Position numbers and translations under genes: made by a program. DNA of 7,187 nucleotides. Origin: J051 sp040752255 (GTDB lineage Bacteria; Armatimonadota; Fimbriimonadia; Fimbriimonadales; ATM1). Of this stretch, positions 1 to 4,925 are shown in pieces (within the stretch, counting starts at the first letter, position 1; the number at the start of each line of letters is the position of its first letter). The stretch spans positions 1 to 7,187 of the forward strand of contig JBFMFD010000134.1 in the NCBI GenBank assembly GCA_040752255.1, written 5' to 3'. Under the pieces are notes generated by a model that searched no databases, was not told where the DNA came from, and worked only from the letters and a program-made list of their open reading frames with translations.

Positions 1-1
1 C

Positions 2-190
2 TTGCCGGACGGGCCAAGGCGGCCTGCACACTGGTCAAGGCCCGGCGAGGAAGGCTGGATCCCATGGTTCGACCGAACGGTCACGTTCGAGATTCACGGC
101 GAAGTTGTCCCCGAGCCGGTGACTGGCACGGCCCTGGCGGCGCTGTGGGCGGCGATGGCGCGCTCGCGCCGAAGGAGGCGACGCTCTTGA
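2..190 (+). CDS. PEP-CTERM domain protein, C-terminal fragment
   Basis: This is the last 62 codons of a protein whose 5' part lies outside the window; the frame is open to the left edge, so no start should be assigned here. The end has the three parts of a PEP-CTERM sorting signal: a VPEP motif (nt 107-118), a short hydrophobic stretch (TALAALWAAMA) and a terminal basic cluster of six consecutive arginines followed by Ser and the stop. In known systems this signal sends an exported protein to an exosortase, which removes the tail at the membrane. The visible upstream part is Trp- and Pro-containing and not assignable to a family. The hydrophobic segment is somewhat short and contains Trp, so the call is good but less certain than for the complete PEP-CTERM gene in this window. 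It is convergent with the aminotransferase gene. Confidence 0.72.
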   Translation: MPDGPRRPAHWSRPGEEGWIPWFDRTVTFEIHGEVVPEPVTGTALAALWAAMARSRRRRRRS

Positions 191-460
191 ACCTCGACAA
201 GGGAGGCAGACTCTGGGTCACGCATAGCGGGCAGCAAGGCCCCGGCTCGAAGCAGTTCTTCATTGAGCCGAGTGGTTCTAGGATGCTGCTTGCGAGTGGA
301 GAGCTAGGTCTGGAGCGCAAGTTCCTTCGTATTCGCGCGCAGCACTCGGCGAGACGTAGCGACCGCTTATCCTTGCCACCCATCGGAAGCGACGACCAAC
401 TCGGCTCGGCGAAGGTCCATGCCCTCGAAATCGGGTAGCCGGTCCCCCGCAGACTGAGGC
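191..460. other. Gene-free stretch between convergent genes
   Basis: These 270 bases separate the stop of the truncated PEP-CTERM gene from the stop of the aminotransferase gene. Short open frames exist on both strands (for example plus-strand frame 1 to nt 438), but none has a credible start, ribosome-binding site or recognisable protein pattern. The only structure I can point to is the hairpin at 243-270. I see no tRNA, repeat array or mobile-element ends. Confidence 0.6.
243..270 (+). terminator. Possible hairpin terminator after the truncated PEP-CTERM gene
   Basis: CGGCTC (243-248) and GAGCCG (265-270) form a 6-bp stem. Inside it GAAG (249-252) pairs with CTTC (258-261) around a 5-nt loop, leaving a 3-nt bulge (ATT). 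It starts 52 nt after the stop codon. There is no T-tract after it, so a canonical intrinsic terminator is not supported; it may be a 3'-end stabilising hairpin or chance. Confidence 0.3.
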
Positions 461-1594
461 CTACCGCCCCGCCGCTGAGCGGTCCCTCACGAAGTGAAGC
501 GCCACGTCTGCGCAGAACTCCACCTGCTCGGTCGTCAGGTGTGCTTGGATCGGCAGAGAGAGCACCTCGCGGCAGGCCTGCTCCGTCTCCGGAAAGTCCC
601 CCTCTTTGTAGCCAAGAAACTGATACGGAGGTTGGATGTGCAGCGGCACAGGATAGTACACCGCCGACGGAACTCCGTGCTGTTTCAGGTACTCCATCAG
701 CGCATCCCGCCGCTCGTAGCGGATCGTATACTGGTGGTATGAGTGGTACGTCGTCTCCGGGAGCACGTGCGGCTTCAGGACTTCTGAGCCTTCGAACGCC
801 CGGTCGTAAATGGCGGCGTGCGCGTTCCTGGTGTTGTTCCAGGAGCTAAGAGCCTGCAGCTTTACTCGCAGAATCGCTCCTTGAATCTCGTCCATGCGCG
901 ACGTGTGGCCGATGTCCTCATAGTAGTACGGCTGCTTCGCCATGCCGTGTACGCGCAGGCTTCGGCACCTGTCGGCAATCTGGTCGTCGTTCGTCAGGAT
1001 CATCCCGGCGTCGCCCGCTGCGCCCAGGTTCTTCGTCGGAAAGAAGCTGAGCGCGGCGGCATGTCCCCACGAGCCACAGGCCTTGCCGTTCCGGGCGCTC
1101 CCGATCGCTTGGGCGGCATCCTCGAGCACCAGCAGGTTGCGCGAGCGGGCGACCTCCATGATCGGCTCCATCTCCGCAATCTGACCGAACAGGTGAATCG
1201 GGAGGATCGCCTTCGTGCGCTCTGTCAGAGCGGCCTCGAGGAGGCGCGGGTCCATGTTGAACGTTCTCGGCTCGATGTCGACGAACACCGGCTTCGCGCC
1301 GTTCTGCACGATCGCTTCGACGGTTGCGACGAAAGTGAACGGAGTTGTGATGACCTCGTCGCCCGGGTCGACGCCCATCGCCTGGAGGGCAATCTTGAGC
1401 GCGTCGGTGCCGCTGTTGCAGGCGATGCCGTGCGCCACGCCGCACCAGGCCGCCACCTCCTGTTCCAGAAGGCGCACTTGCTCCGAAGGCGCATACATTC
1501 CGCTCGAGAGGACGGTAAGCACCGCCGCCTCGAGTTGCTCTCTCAACTCCTCGTACTGCGCCTGCAGGTCAACAAATCGTATCGGTTGGTTCAT
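461..1594 (-). CDS. DegT/DnrJ/EryC1/StrS-family PLP-dependent sugar aminotransferase
   Basis: This 377-residue fold-type I PLP enzyme is of the usual length for its family. The family transfers an amino group, usually from glutamate, to a keto group on a nucleotide-linked sugar in the cytoplasm, giving amino sugars for polysaccharides or glycans. The N-terminus starts with the typical FVDLQAQY. NSGTDAL (60-66) is the phosphate/cofactor loop, EDAAQAIG (158-165) carries Asp159 expected to pair with the pyridine nitrogen, and SFFPTKNLGAAGDAG (183-197) contains the Schiff-base lysine Lys188. HxxSRMDEIQGAIL (230-242) is the family's substrate-side segment, so all catalytic residues are present. 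ATG is 3 nt after the TGA of the pyrophosphorylase gene upstream, with only a weak purine run (GAGAG) before it, so translation is probably coupled. The exact sugar (3-amino or 4-amino; WbpE-, FdtB- or ArnB-like) cannot be read from sequence alone. Confidence 0.93.
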   Translation of the reverse strand: MNQPIRFVDLQAQYEELREQLEAAVLTVLSSGMYAPSEQVRLLEQEVAAWCGVAHGIACNSGTDALKIALQAMGVDPGDEVITTPFTFVATVEAIVQNGAKPVFVDIEPRTFNMDPRLLEAALTERTKAILPIHLFGQIAEMEPIMEVARSRNLLVLEDAAQAIGSARNGKACGSWGHAAALSFFPTKNLGAAGDAGMILTNDDQIADRCRSLRVHGMAKQPYYYEDIGHTSRMDEIQGAILRVKLQALSSWNNTRNAHAAIYDRAFEGSEVLKPHVLPETTYHSYHQYTIRYERRDALMEYLKQHGVPSAVYYPVPLHIQPPYQFLGYKEGDFPETEQACREVLSLPIQAHLTTEQVEFCADVALHFVRDRSAAGR

Positions 1595-1597
1595 CTC

Positions 1598-2623
1598 TCA
1601 AGGTAAGACGCCGGAGCGGCTGTACGATGTCAAAACGGTACCGCCCCCGATGACGGAGTTCTCGACGACGGAGTGTGGCTCGATTTCAGCATTCTCGCCG
1701 ATTATGGACGAGCGGACGACCGCGCCCTCGCCGACGACCGCGCCTTCGAGCAGCACCGAGCATTCCACCGTCGCCTCCGGACCAACGGCCGCGCGCCCAC
1801 TGACCACCGAGCAGTCGCAAACCGTGCCCTCCACGCGGGCGCCTTGGTCAACGGCGGAGTCGCCTACCTTGCGGAAAGGGCGCGCCGACGCAACCTCGCC
1901 GGACAGCACAGCGCGCACCGCGCGCAAGTATTGCGACGGTCGCCCGATGTCTATCCAGAATCCGCCCTGCACGTCGCCGAAGACGCGCCTGCCCGCGGCG
2001 ATGACCTTTGGGAACACCTCACGCTCGACATTGCAGCGTCGTTGGGGAAAGAACTCGTCCATCACATCCCGGTTGATCACGTAAAGCCCGGCGTTGATGA
2101 AGTCGCTTCCCTCCGCCGGGCCGGAGAGGTTCCGCTTCTGCTGTTCGGTCGGCTCCTGGAAGCCGAGCACTCGCCCGTCCTCGTCGAGCGGAACGACGCC
2201 GTACGCGTGCGGCCGAGGCACCTCGAGAAGGGTGAGCGTAACGTCAGCGCTTCGCTCTCGATGCTTGCGAACGATTGCGGCGATGTCGAACGAGTGTATG
2301 GTGTCTCCGTTAAACACGACGCAGTCGTCGGGCGGCAGGGCGTCCCACGCGTTTCGGATGGCGCCCCCGGTGTCGAGTGGCTCCTTCTCGACGGCATACA
2401 CGAGCCTAACACCGAAGTCGCTTCCATTCCGGAAGTGGGCTTCGACGGCGTCAGCCATGTAGTTCGTTGCGAAGCACACCTCTTCGATGCCGGCAGACTT
2501 GAGGTATGCAATCTGATATTCGAGGAGCGGGGCGTTGACGAGCGGCATGAGCGGCTTCGGTCTCGAAAGCGTCAGGGGGCGAAGGCGTGTGCCCAAGCCG
2601 CCGGCGATGACGATTCCGCGCAT
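1598..2623 (-). CDS. NDP-sugar pyrophosphorylase (mannose-1-phosphate guanylyltransferase-like) with left-handed beta-helix tail
   Basis: This 341-residue nucleotidyltransferase condenses a sugar-1-phosphate with an NTP to give an NDP-sugar and pyrophosphate. The N-terminal Rossmann-like domain (about 1-240) has the signature GGLGTRLRPLT...RPKPL (8-25), FNGD (104-107) with the metal-binding Asp107, INAGLYV (176-182) and WIDIG (223-227) with the second metal-site Asp225. From about 255 to 335 it shows imperfect hexapeptide repeats (VDQGARVEG, VGPEATVE, VGEGAVV, IGENAEIE), a left-handed beta-helix as in GDP-mannose pyrophosphorylases and GlmU-like enzymes. Nucleotide and sugar specificity are uncertain (GDP-mannose-like is the closest guess; glucose-1-P thymidylyl- or uridylyltransferase is possible). 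It is the first gene of a two-gene operon with the aminotransferase, although the aminotransferase need not act on this enzyme's product directly. The start follows a -10-like box by 7 nt with no Shine-Dalgarno. Confidence 0.9.
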   Translation of the reverse strand: MRGIVIAGGLGTRLRPLTLSRPKPLMPLVNAPLLEYQIAYLKSAGIEEVCFATNYMADAVEAHFRNGSDFGVRLVYAVEKEPLDTGGAIRNAWDALPPDDCVVFNGDTIHSFDIAAIVRKHRERSADVTLTLLEVPRPHAYGVVPLDEDGRVLGFQEPTEQQKRNLSGPAEGSDFINAGLYVINRDVMDEFFPQRRCNVEREVFPKVIAAGRRVFGDVQGGFWIDIGRPSQYLRAVRAVLSGEVASARPFRKVGDSAVDQGARVEGTVCDCSVVSGRAAVGPEATVECSVLLEGAVVGEGAVVRSSIIGENAEIEPHSVVENSVIGGGTVLTSYSRSGVLP

Positions 2624-2630
2624 GGCGCCG

Positions 2631-2638
2631 AGGTTACC
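2631..2638 (-). promoter_or_regulatory. Start-proximal -10 box of the pyrophosphorylase-aminotransferase operon
   Basis: On the minus strand the sequence reads TTGCGGTAACCT, then 7 nt, then ATG. TAACCT (2636 to 2631) fits a -10 hexamer in spacing, and a start point about 7 nt downstream would fall on the A of the ATG, giving a leaderless mRNA. No purine-rich ribosome-binding site fits in the gap. The same GGTAACCT octamer precedes the dodecin start. No convincing -35 box was seen. Confidence 0.45.
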
Positions 2639-2645
2639 GCAACAA

Positions 2646-2657
2646 GGCTACAAAGCC
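2646..2657 (-). other. Small hairpin before the pyrophosphorylase promoter
   Basis: On the minus strand GGCT-TTGT-AGCC forms a 4-bp stem with a 4-nt loop, directly abutting the larger hairpin at 2658-2685. It is weak alone and counts only as the third element of a hairpin array. Confidence 0.3.
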
Positions 2658-2685
2658 GGAGGCCCGCCGATTCCGGCGAGCCTCC
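2658..2685 (-). terminator. Strong 12-bp stem-loop in the minus-strand transcript
   Basis: The minus-strand RNA has a 12-bp stem of GGAGGC-U-CGCCG with CGGCG-G-GCCUCC, closed by a GAAU tetraloop. The central pair is a U.G wobble in the minus transcript but would be a C.A mismatch in the plus transcript, which argues that the structure belongs to the minus strand. It lies between the PEP-CTERM stop and the next gene's promoter, so termination or 3'-end protection is the likely role. There is no proper U-tract after it (only GGCUUUGU). Confidence 0.5.
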
Positions 2686-2695
2686 CAACTTGCCC

Positions 2696-2717
2696 TTCCC
2701 TCCCAATTGGGAGGAAA
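2696..2717 (-). terminator. Palindromic hairpin 10 nt after the PEP-CTERM stop
   Basis: CCTCCCAATTGGGAGG (2699-2714) is a perfect palindrome. In the minus transcript it extends to a 9-bp stem (UUUCCUCCC / GGGAGGGAA) with an AAUU loop, again through a U.G wobble that would be a C.A mismatch on the other strand. Its position just after the TAA of the PEP-CTERM gene suggests a 3'-end hairpin. No U-tract follows, so its efficiency as an intrinsic terminator is uncertain. Confidence 0.45.
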
Positions 2718-2727
2718 AGTTTGGACG

Positions 2728-3558
2728 TTACTTGCGGCGACGTCGGGCTGCCAGTGCGGCAAGACCCGCGCCAATCGCGAGCAGCGTTCCGGGCTCAGGC
2801 ACCGCGTTGATGCCCTTGATGACCCGCAGGCGAGCCTGCTGGCCGCTGCTCATTTGCATGGACCACTGGAACGCGCCGGTGAAGTCACCCGGGCCGAACG
2901 GCGAGCCGCTGTTCGACAGGTTGTCGACCGTCGTGTTCGACAGCCTCGTTCGCAGGCCGGCGAAAGCTGCGATCTCCCATCCGGACATACCGCCGCCGGG
3001 AGCCTGCATCTCAAACCAGCCGAAGTTCCCGCTTGTATGCGCTACTCGCATCGCTCCGCGCGTGCCGCCGAACGAGACCAGCGCCGCGGAGTTGGACGTG
3101 CTTCCCGCCAAGTCATAGTCAATGTAGGGGAACAAGTGCACGTCGTTGCTGCCTCGGCTCGTGACCAAGATGTCAATGACCGTAACGGCGGACGTCCCAG
3201 AGATGGACGTCAGGGTGTAGGTCAGGTCGAAGATCAACGAGCCACCGGCCGCGTTCGGCTCGGTGTACTGAAGTTGGACGCGGTTGGCGGCGGGTTGGCT
3301 GAACCCTGTCTGGTTGCTGAGACCGTACTCGCGGGTGTCACCCGTGCTGCGATACCAGAACCAGTTCTGGAACAGGTTCTCCGTGCCATTGGTGAAGTCG
3401 GCGGAGCCGCCGCCGGCACCCGTCCGGGTCGTCGCTCCAGTGATCGATCGCTCGGCGTATCGCCAAGGCCCATCCGTCAACGTGAACGTGCTCGTCTGAG
3501 CCAGGGCGCTAACGCCGAACGCCGCAACAACTGCTAGCGTTATGATTTTCTTGCACAT
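2728..3558 (-). CDS. PEP-CTERM sorting-domain exported protein
   Basis: This is a complete 276-residue exported protein. Residues 1-20 form a Sec signal peptide (MCKK, then a hydrophobic core, ending VSALA before Gln21). The mature part (about 21-250) is rich in Ser, Thr, Gly, Asn and aromatic residues with alternating hydrophobics, as expected for a beta-rich extracellular domain; I do not recognise a named domain. The C-terminus is a textbook PEP-CTERM signal: VPEP at 253-256, a hydrophobic helix to about 271, and RRRRK at 272-276. By the established model, an exosortase cleaves this tail at the membrane and the product goes to the surface or matrix, often with exopolysaccharide. No exosortase gene is in the window. 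The ATG is preceded by AAAGAGGAG, a good Shine-Dalgarno with 9-nt spacing, and by a -10 box about 55 nt upstream. It is divergent from pdxS. Its own function is unknown. Confidence 0.9.
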   Translation of the reverse strand: MCKKIITLAVVAAFGVSALAQTSTFTLTDGPWRYAERSITGATTRTGAGGGSADFTNGTENLFQNWFWYRSTGDTREYGLSNQTGFSQPAANRVQLQYTEPNAAGGSLIFDLTYTLTSISGTSAVTVIDILVTSRGSNDVHLFPYIDYDLAGSTSNSAALVSFGGTRGAMRVAHTSGNFGWFEMQAPGGGMSGWEIAAFAGLRTRLSNTTVDNLSNSGSPFGPGDFTGAFQWSMQMSSGQQARLRVIKGINAVPEPGTLLAIGAGLAALAARRRRK

Positions 3559-3567
3559 GTGCTAACT

Positions 3568-3573
3568 CTCCTC
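3568..3573 (-). promoter_or_regulatory. Shine-Dalgarno site of the PEP-CTERM gene
   Basis: The minus strand reads GAGGAG, 9 nt before the ATG at 3558. It fixes the start and contrasts with neighbouring genes that have none. Confidence 0.7.
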
Positions 3574-3589
3574 TTTCGATTTGATCGCC

Positions 3590-3604
3590 CGCGCAGGATG
3601 CGCG
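3590..3604 (-). other. Hairpin at the predicted 5' end of the PEP-CTERM mRNA
   Basis: CGCGC and GCGCG form a perfect 5-bp GC stem with a 5-nt loop. If transcription starts about 7 nt after the TACAAT box (near 3607), the stem begins within the first few nucleotides of the mRNA. A 5'-terminal stem can protect mRNA from decay. The stem is short, so chance in GC-rich DNA is possible. Confidence 0.3.
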
Positions 3605-3613
3605 AACGGTTCT

Positions 3614-3621
3614 ATTGTACC
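3614..3621 (-). promoter_or_regulatory. -10 promoter box of the PEP-CTERM gene
   Basis: The minus strand reads TTGCGGTACAAT. TACAAT (3619 to 3614) is one base from the TATAAT consensus and lies in an otherwise GC-rich region, 55 nt before the ATG, leaving room for a leader with a Shine-Dalgarno. The preceding TTGCGGTA is identical to that in front of the pyrophosphorylase gene. No clear -35 box was found at 16-18 nt. Confidence 0.5.
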
Positions 3622-3701
3622 GCAAGAGATGGGACGTCACCGCAATTTGCGCCTCGCATTCCTACCAGATTCGCTGACAGGGGCTCGCAGCCCGTTTTGG
3701 G

Positions 3702-3707
3702 TAGAAT
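3702..3707 (+). promoter_or_regulatory. Start-proximal -10 box of pdxS
   Basis: TAGAAT, preceded by GG and a run of four T, lies 10 nt before the chosen ATG at 3718. A start point about 7 nt downstream would leave a leader of only a few bases. No ribosome-binding site is present in the gap. CTGACA at 3674-3679 resembles a -35 box, but its 22-nt spacing is too long. Confidence 0.45.
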
Positions 3708-3717
3708 CGTGCTGACC

Positions 3718-4623
3718 ATGCCGCAAGACAGTAACAAGTCCGAGCGAATCGGCACCTGGCGCCTCAAGGTAGGGCTCGCAGAGATGCTCAAGGGTGGCGT
3801 CATCATGGACGTCGTAACCGCCGAGCACGCCCGCATCGCTGAGAAGGCGGGAGCAGTCGCAGTCATGGCGCTGGAGCGCGTGCCTGCGGACATCCGCGCC
3901 CACGGTGGCGTGGCACGCATGTCTGACCCCGAAGTGATCAAGAGCATACAGGACGCCGTAACCATCCCCGTGATGGCGAAGTGCCGCATCGGTCATTTCG
4001 TTGAGGCAGAGATTCTGCAAGCGCTCGAGGTGGACTACATTGACGAGAGCGAAGTGCTGACCCCTGCCGACCCCGAGCGTCACGTCTGGAAGCACGACTT
4101 CACCGTACCGTTCGTTTGCGGCGCGAGGAACTTGGGCGAGGCGTTGCGCCGATGCGCCGAGGGAGCGGCGATGATTCGCACCAAGGGCGAGGCGGGCACA
4201 GGGGATGTCATCGAAGCGGTGCGCCACATGCGCTCGATCACATCCGAAATCGCGCGCGTCGCGAGCGCGCGCACCGACGACCTCCCGGCCCTTGCGAAGG
4301 AGATGGCTGCGCCACTCGATCTCGTTCAAGAGGTGCACAACTCAGGGCGCTTGCCCGTGCCGAACTTCAGCGCAGGCGGTATCGCAACGCCCGCAGACGC
4401 CGCCCTCATGATGAAGCTGGGCGCGGAGGCGGTGTTCGTCGGCAGCGGCATCTTCAAGAGCGGTGACCCCGAACGACGCGCCGACGCGATTGTCGAGGCG
4501 GTTGCGCACTACAACGACCCCGCCGTCCTCGCCCGCGTCTCAGCCGGGCTGGGAGAGCCGATGGTCGGCATTAACGTGTCATCCCTCAGCCCCGAGGAGC
4601 AACTGGCCGGGCGGGGGTGGTAG
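3718..4623 (+). CDS. pdxS: Pyridoxal 5'-phosphate synthase lyase subunit PdxS
   Basis: PdxS builds the PLP ring from ribose 5-phosphate, glyceraldehyde 3-phosphate and ammonia, the ammonia normally coming from the glutaminase partner PdxT in a 12+12 complex. The 301-residue protein matches the family along its whole length: GGVIMDVV (26-33) with Asp31, ALERVPADIRAHGGVARMSDP (51-71), MAKCRIGH (86-93) with the ribose-phosphate-binding Lys88, YIDESEVLTPAD (107-118), RTKGEAGTGD (154-163) with the second lysine Lys156, FSAGGIATPADAALMM (217-232) and VFVGSGIFKS (239-248). Lys88 and Lys156 correspond to Lys81 and Lys149 of the Bacillus subtilis enzyme. The frame is open back to 3559, but the 53 extra residues do not resemble PdxS and cross the promoter, so ATG 3718 is chosen. 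pdxT does not follow: the next gene is a convergent dodecin gene 21 nt away. Confidence 0.97.
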   Translation: MPQDSNKSERIGTWRLKVGLAEMLKGGVIMDVVTAEHARIAEKAGAVAVMALERVPADIRAHGGVARMSDPEVIKSIQDAVTIPVMAKCRIGHFVEAEILQALEVDYIDESEVLTPADPERHVWKHDFTVPFVCGARNLGEALRRCAEGAAMIRTKGEAGTGDVIEAVRHMRSITSEIARVASARTDDLPALAKEMAAPLDLVQEVHNSGRLPVPNFSAGGIATPADAALMMKLGAEAVFVGSGIFKSGDPERRADAIVEAVAHYNDPAVLARVSAGLGEPMVGINVSSLSPEEQLAGRGW

Positions 4624-4644
4624 CTTCCCTCGACAGCGTGTGTG

Positions 4645-4851
4645 CTACACGTCGTCCAGCACGAACGTCACCAGCATGTTCACCACATACTTGGTGATGC
4701 GCCCGTCTACTATCTCGACCTTCTGCTCCTTAATCCACGCGCCTTTGACGTTCCGCAACGTTTTCGTCGCCCGCTCGATGCCGGTCTGAATCGCGTGCTC
4801 GAAGCTGGTCTCCGAAGTGCTGCTGATTTCAGTTACTCTTGCTACTGACAT
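4645..4851 (-). CDS. Dodecin family flavin-binding protein
   Basis: This 68-residue protein has the full length of a bacterial dodecin, a dodecameric hollow sphere that binds flavins (FMN, riboflavin) in stacked pairs and is thought to buffer or store them. The order is beta1 (VARVTEISSTS), one helix (SFEHAIQTGIERATKTL, about 16-32), then two strands, with NVKGAWIKEQKVEI (34-47) holding Trp39, expected to stack on the isoalloxazine ring. The end TKYVVNMLVTFVLDD is typical. It converges with pdxS (21-nt gap without an obvious terminator) and diverges from the DprE2-like gene. The start follows GGTAACCT by 6 nt without a Shine-Dalgarno. Its closeness to a flavoenzyme gene (DprE1-like) is suggestive only. 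Confidence 0.93.
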   Translation of the reverse strand: MSVARVTEISSTSETSFEHAIQTGIERATKTLRNVKGAWIKEQKVEIVDGRITKYVVNMLVTFVLDDV

Positions 4852-4857
4852 AGCATC

Positions 4858-4865
4858 AGGTTACC
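4858..4865 (-). promoter_or_regulatory. Start-proximal -10 box of the dodecin gene
   Basis: The minus strand reads GAGGTAACCT, 6 nt, ATG. TAACCT (4863 to 4858) sits where a leaderless promoter's -10 would be, and GGTAACCT is identical to the octamer in front of the pyrophosphorylase gene. No ribosome-binding site fits in the 6-nt gap. Confidence 0.42.
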
Positions 4866-4909
4866 TCGCGCAGCCGCGAAGGTGGGCGCGGCAGGCAGGT
4901 TCGGTCAAG

Positions 4910-4922
4910 GGATAGACTATCC
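4910..4922 (+). promoter_or_regulatory. Dyad GGATAG-A-CTATCC overlapping the -10 of the dprE2-like gene
   Basis: This is a perfect 6-bp inverted repeat around one base, ending 3 nt before the ATG at 4926. Inside it TAGACT (4913-4918) lies 7 nt from the ATG and fits the start-proximal -10 pattern of its neighbours. The dyad could be a repressor site on the promoter, or it may simply reflect the -10 sequence. No ribosome-binding site is present. Confidence 0.4.
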
Positions 4923-4925
4923 GGG

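Noticed and set aside
230..330. Possible tRNA-like stretch (GGCTCGAAGC, GGTTCTAGG)
   Set aside because: No acceptor stem, anticodon arm and T-arm could be put together in the right order; only the simple hairpin at 243-270 holds up.
64..438. 124-codon plus-strand frame overlapping the PEP-CTERM tail
   Set aside because: Its start lies inside the coding end of the PEP-CTERM gene in another frame, there is no ribosome-binding site, and the product is not recognisable. A small gene here cannot be fully excluded.
818..1606. 262-codon plus-strand frame opposite the aminotransferase
   Set aside because: The minus strand encodes an aminotransferase with every catalytic motif; the plus frame has no motif and an Arg/Val/His-rich low-complexity composition.
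1673..3118. Long open frame of 481 codons on the plus strand opposite the pyrophosphorylase and PEP-CTERM genes
   Set aside because: It runs antisense through two genes with clear motifs and across their intergenic hairpins. Its translation is Arg/Ala/His-rich without any recognisable motif, as expected for a shadow frame in GC-rich DNA.
3709..3711. In-frame GTG as an alternative pdxS start
   Set aside because: It is only one base after the TAGAAT box, so it could not lie within a transcript made from that promoter.
3559..3717. N-terminal extension of PdxS by 53 codons from an upstream ATG
   Set aside because: The extra residues are not PdxS-like, the region holds divergent promoter elements, and ATG 3718 gives the normal family length of about 300 residues.
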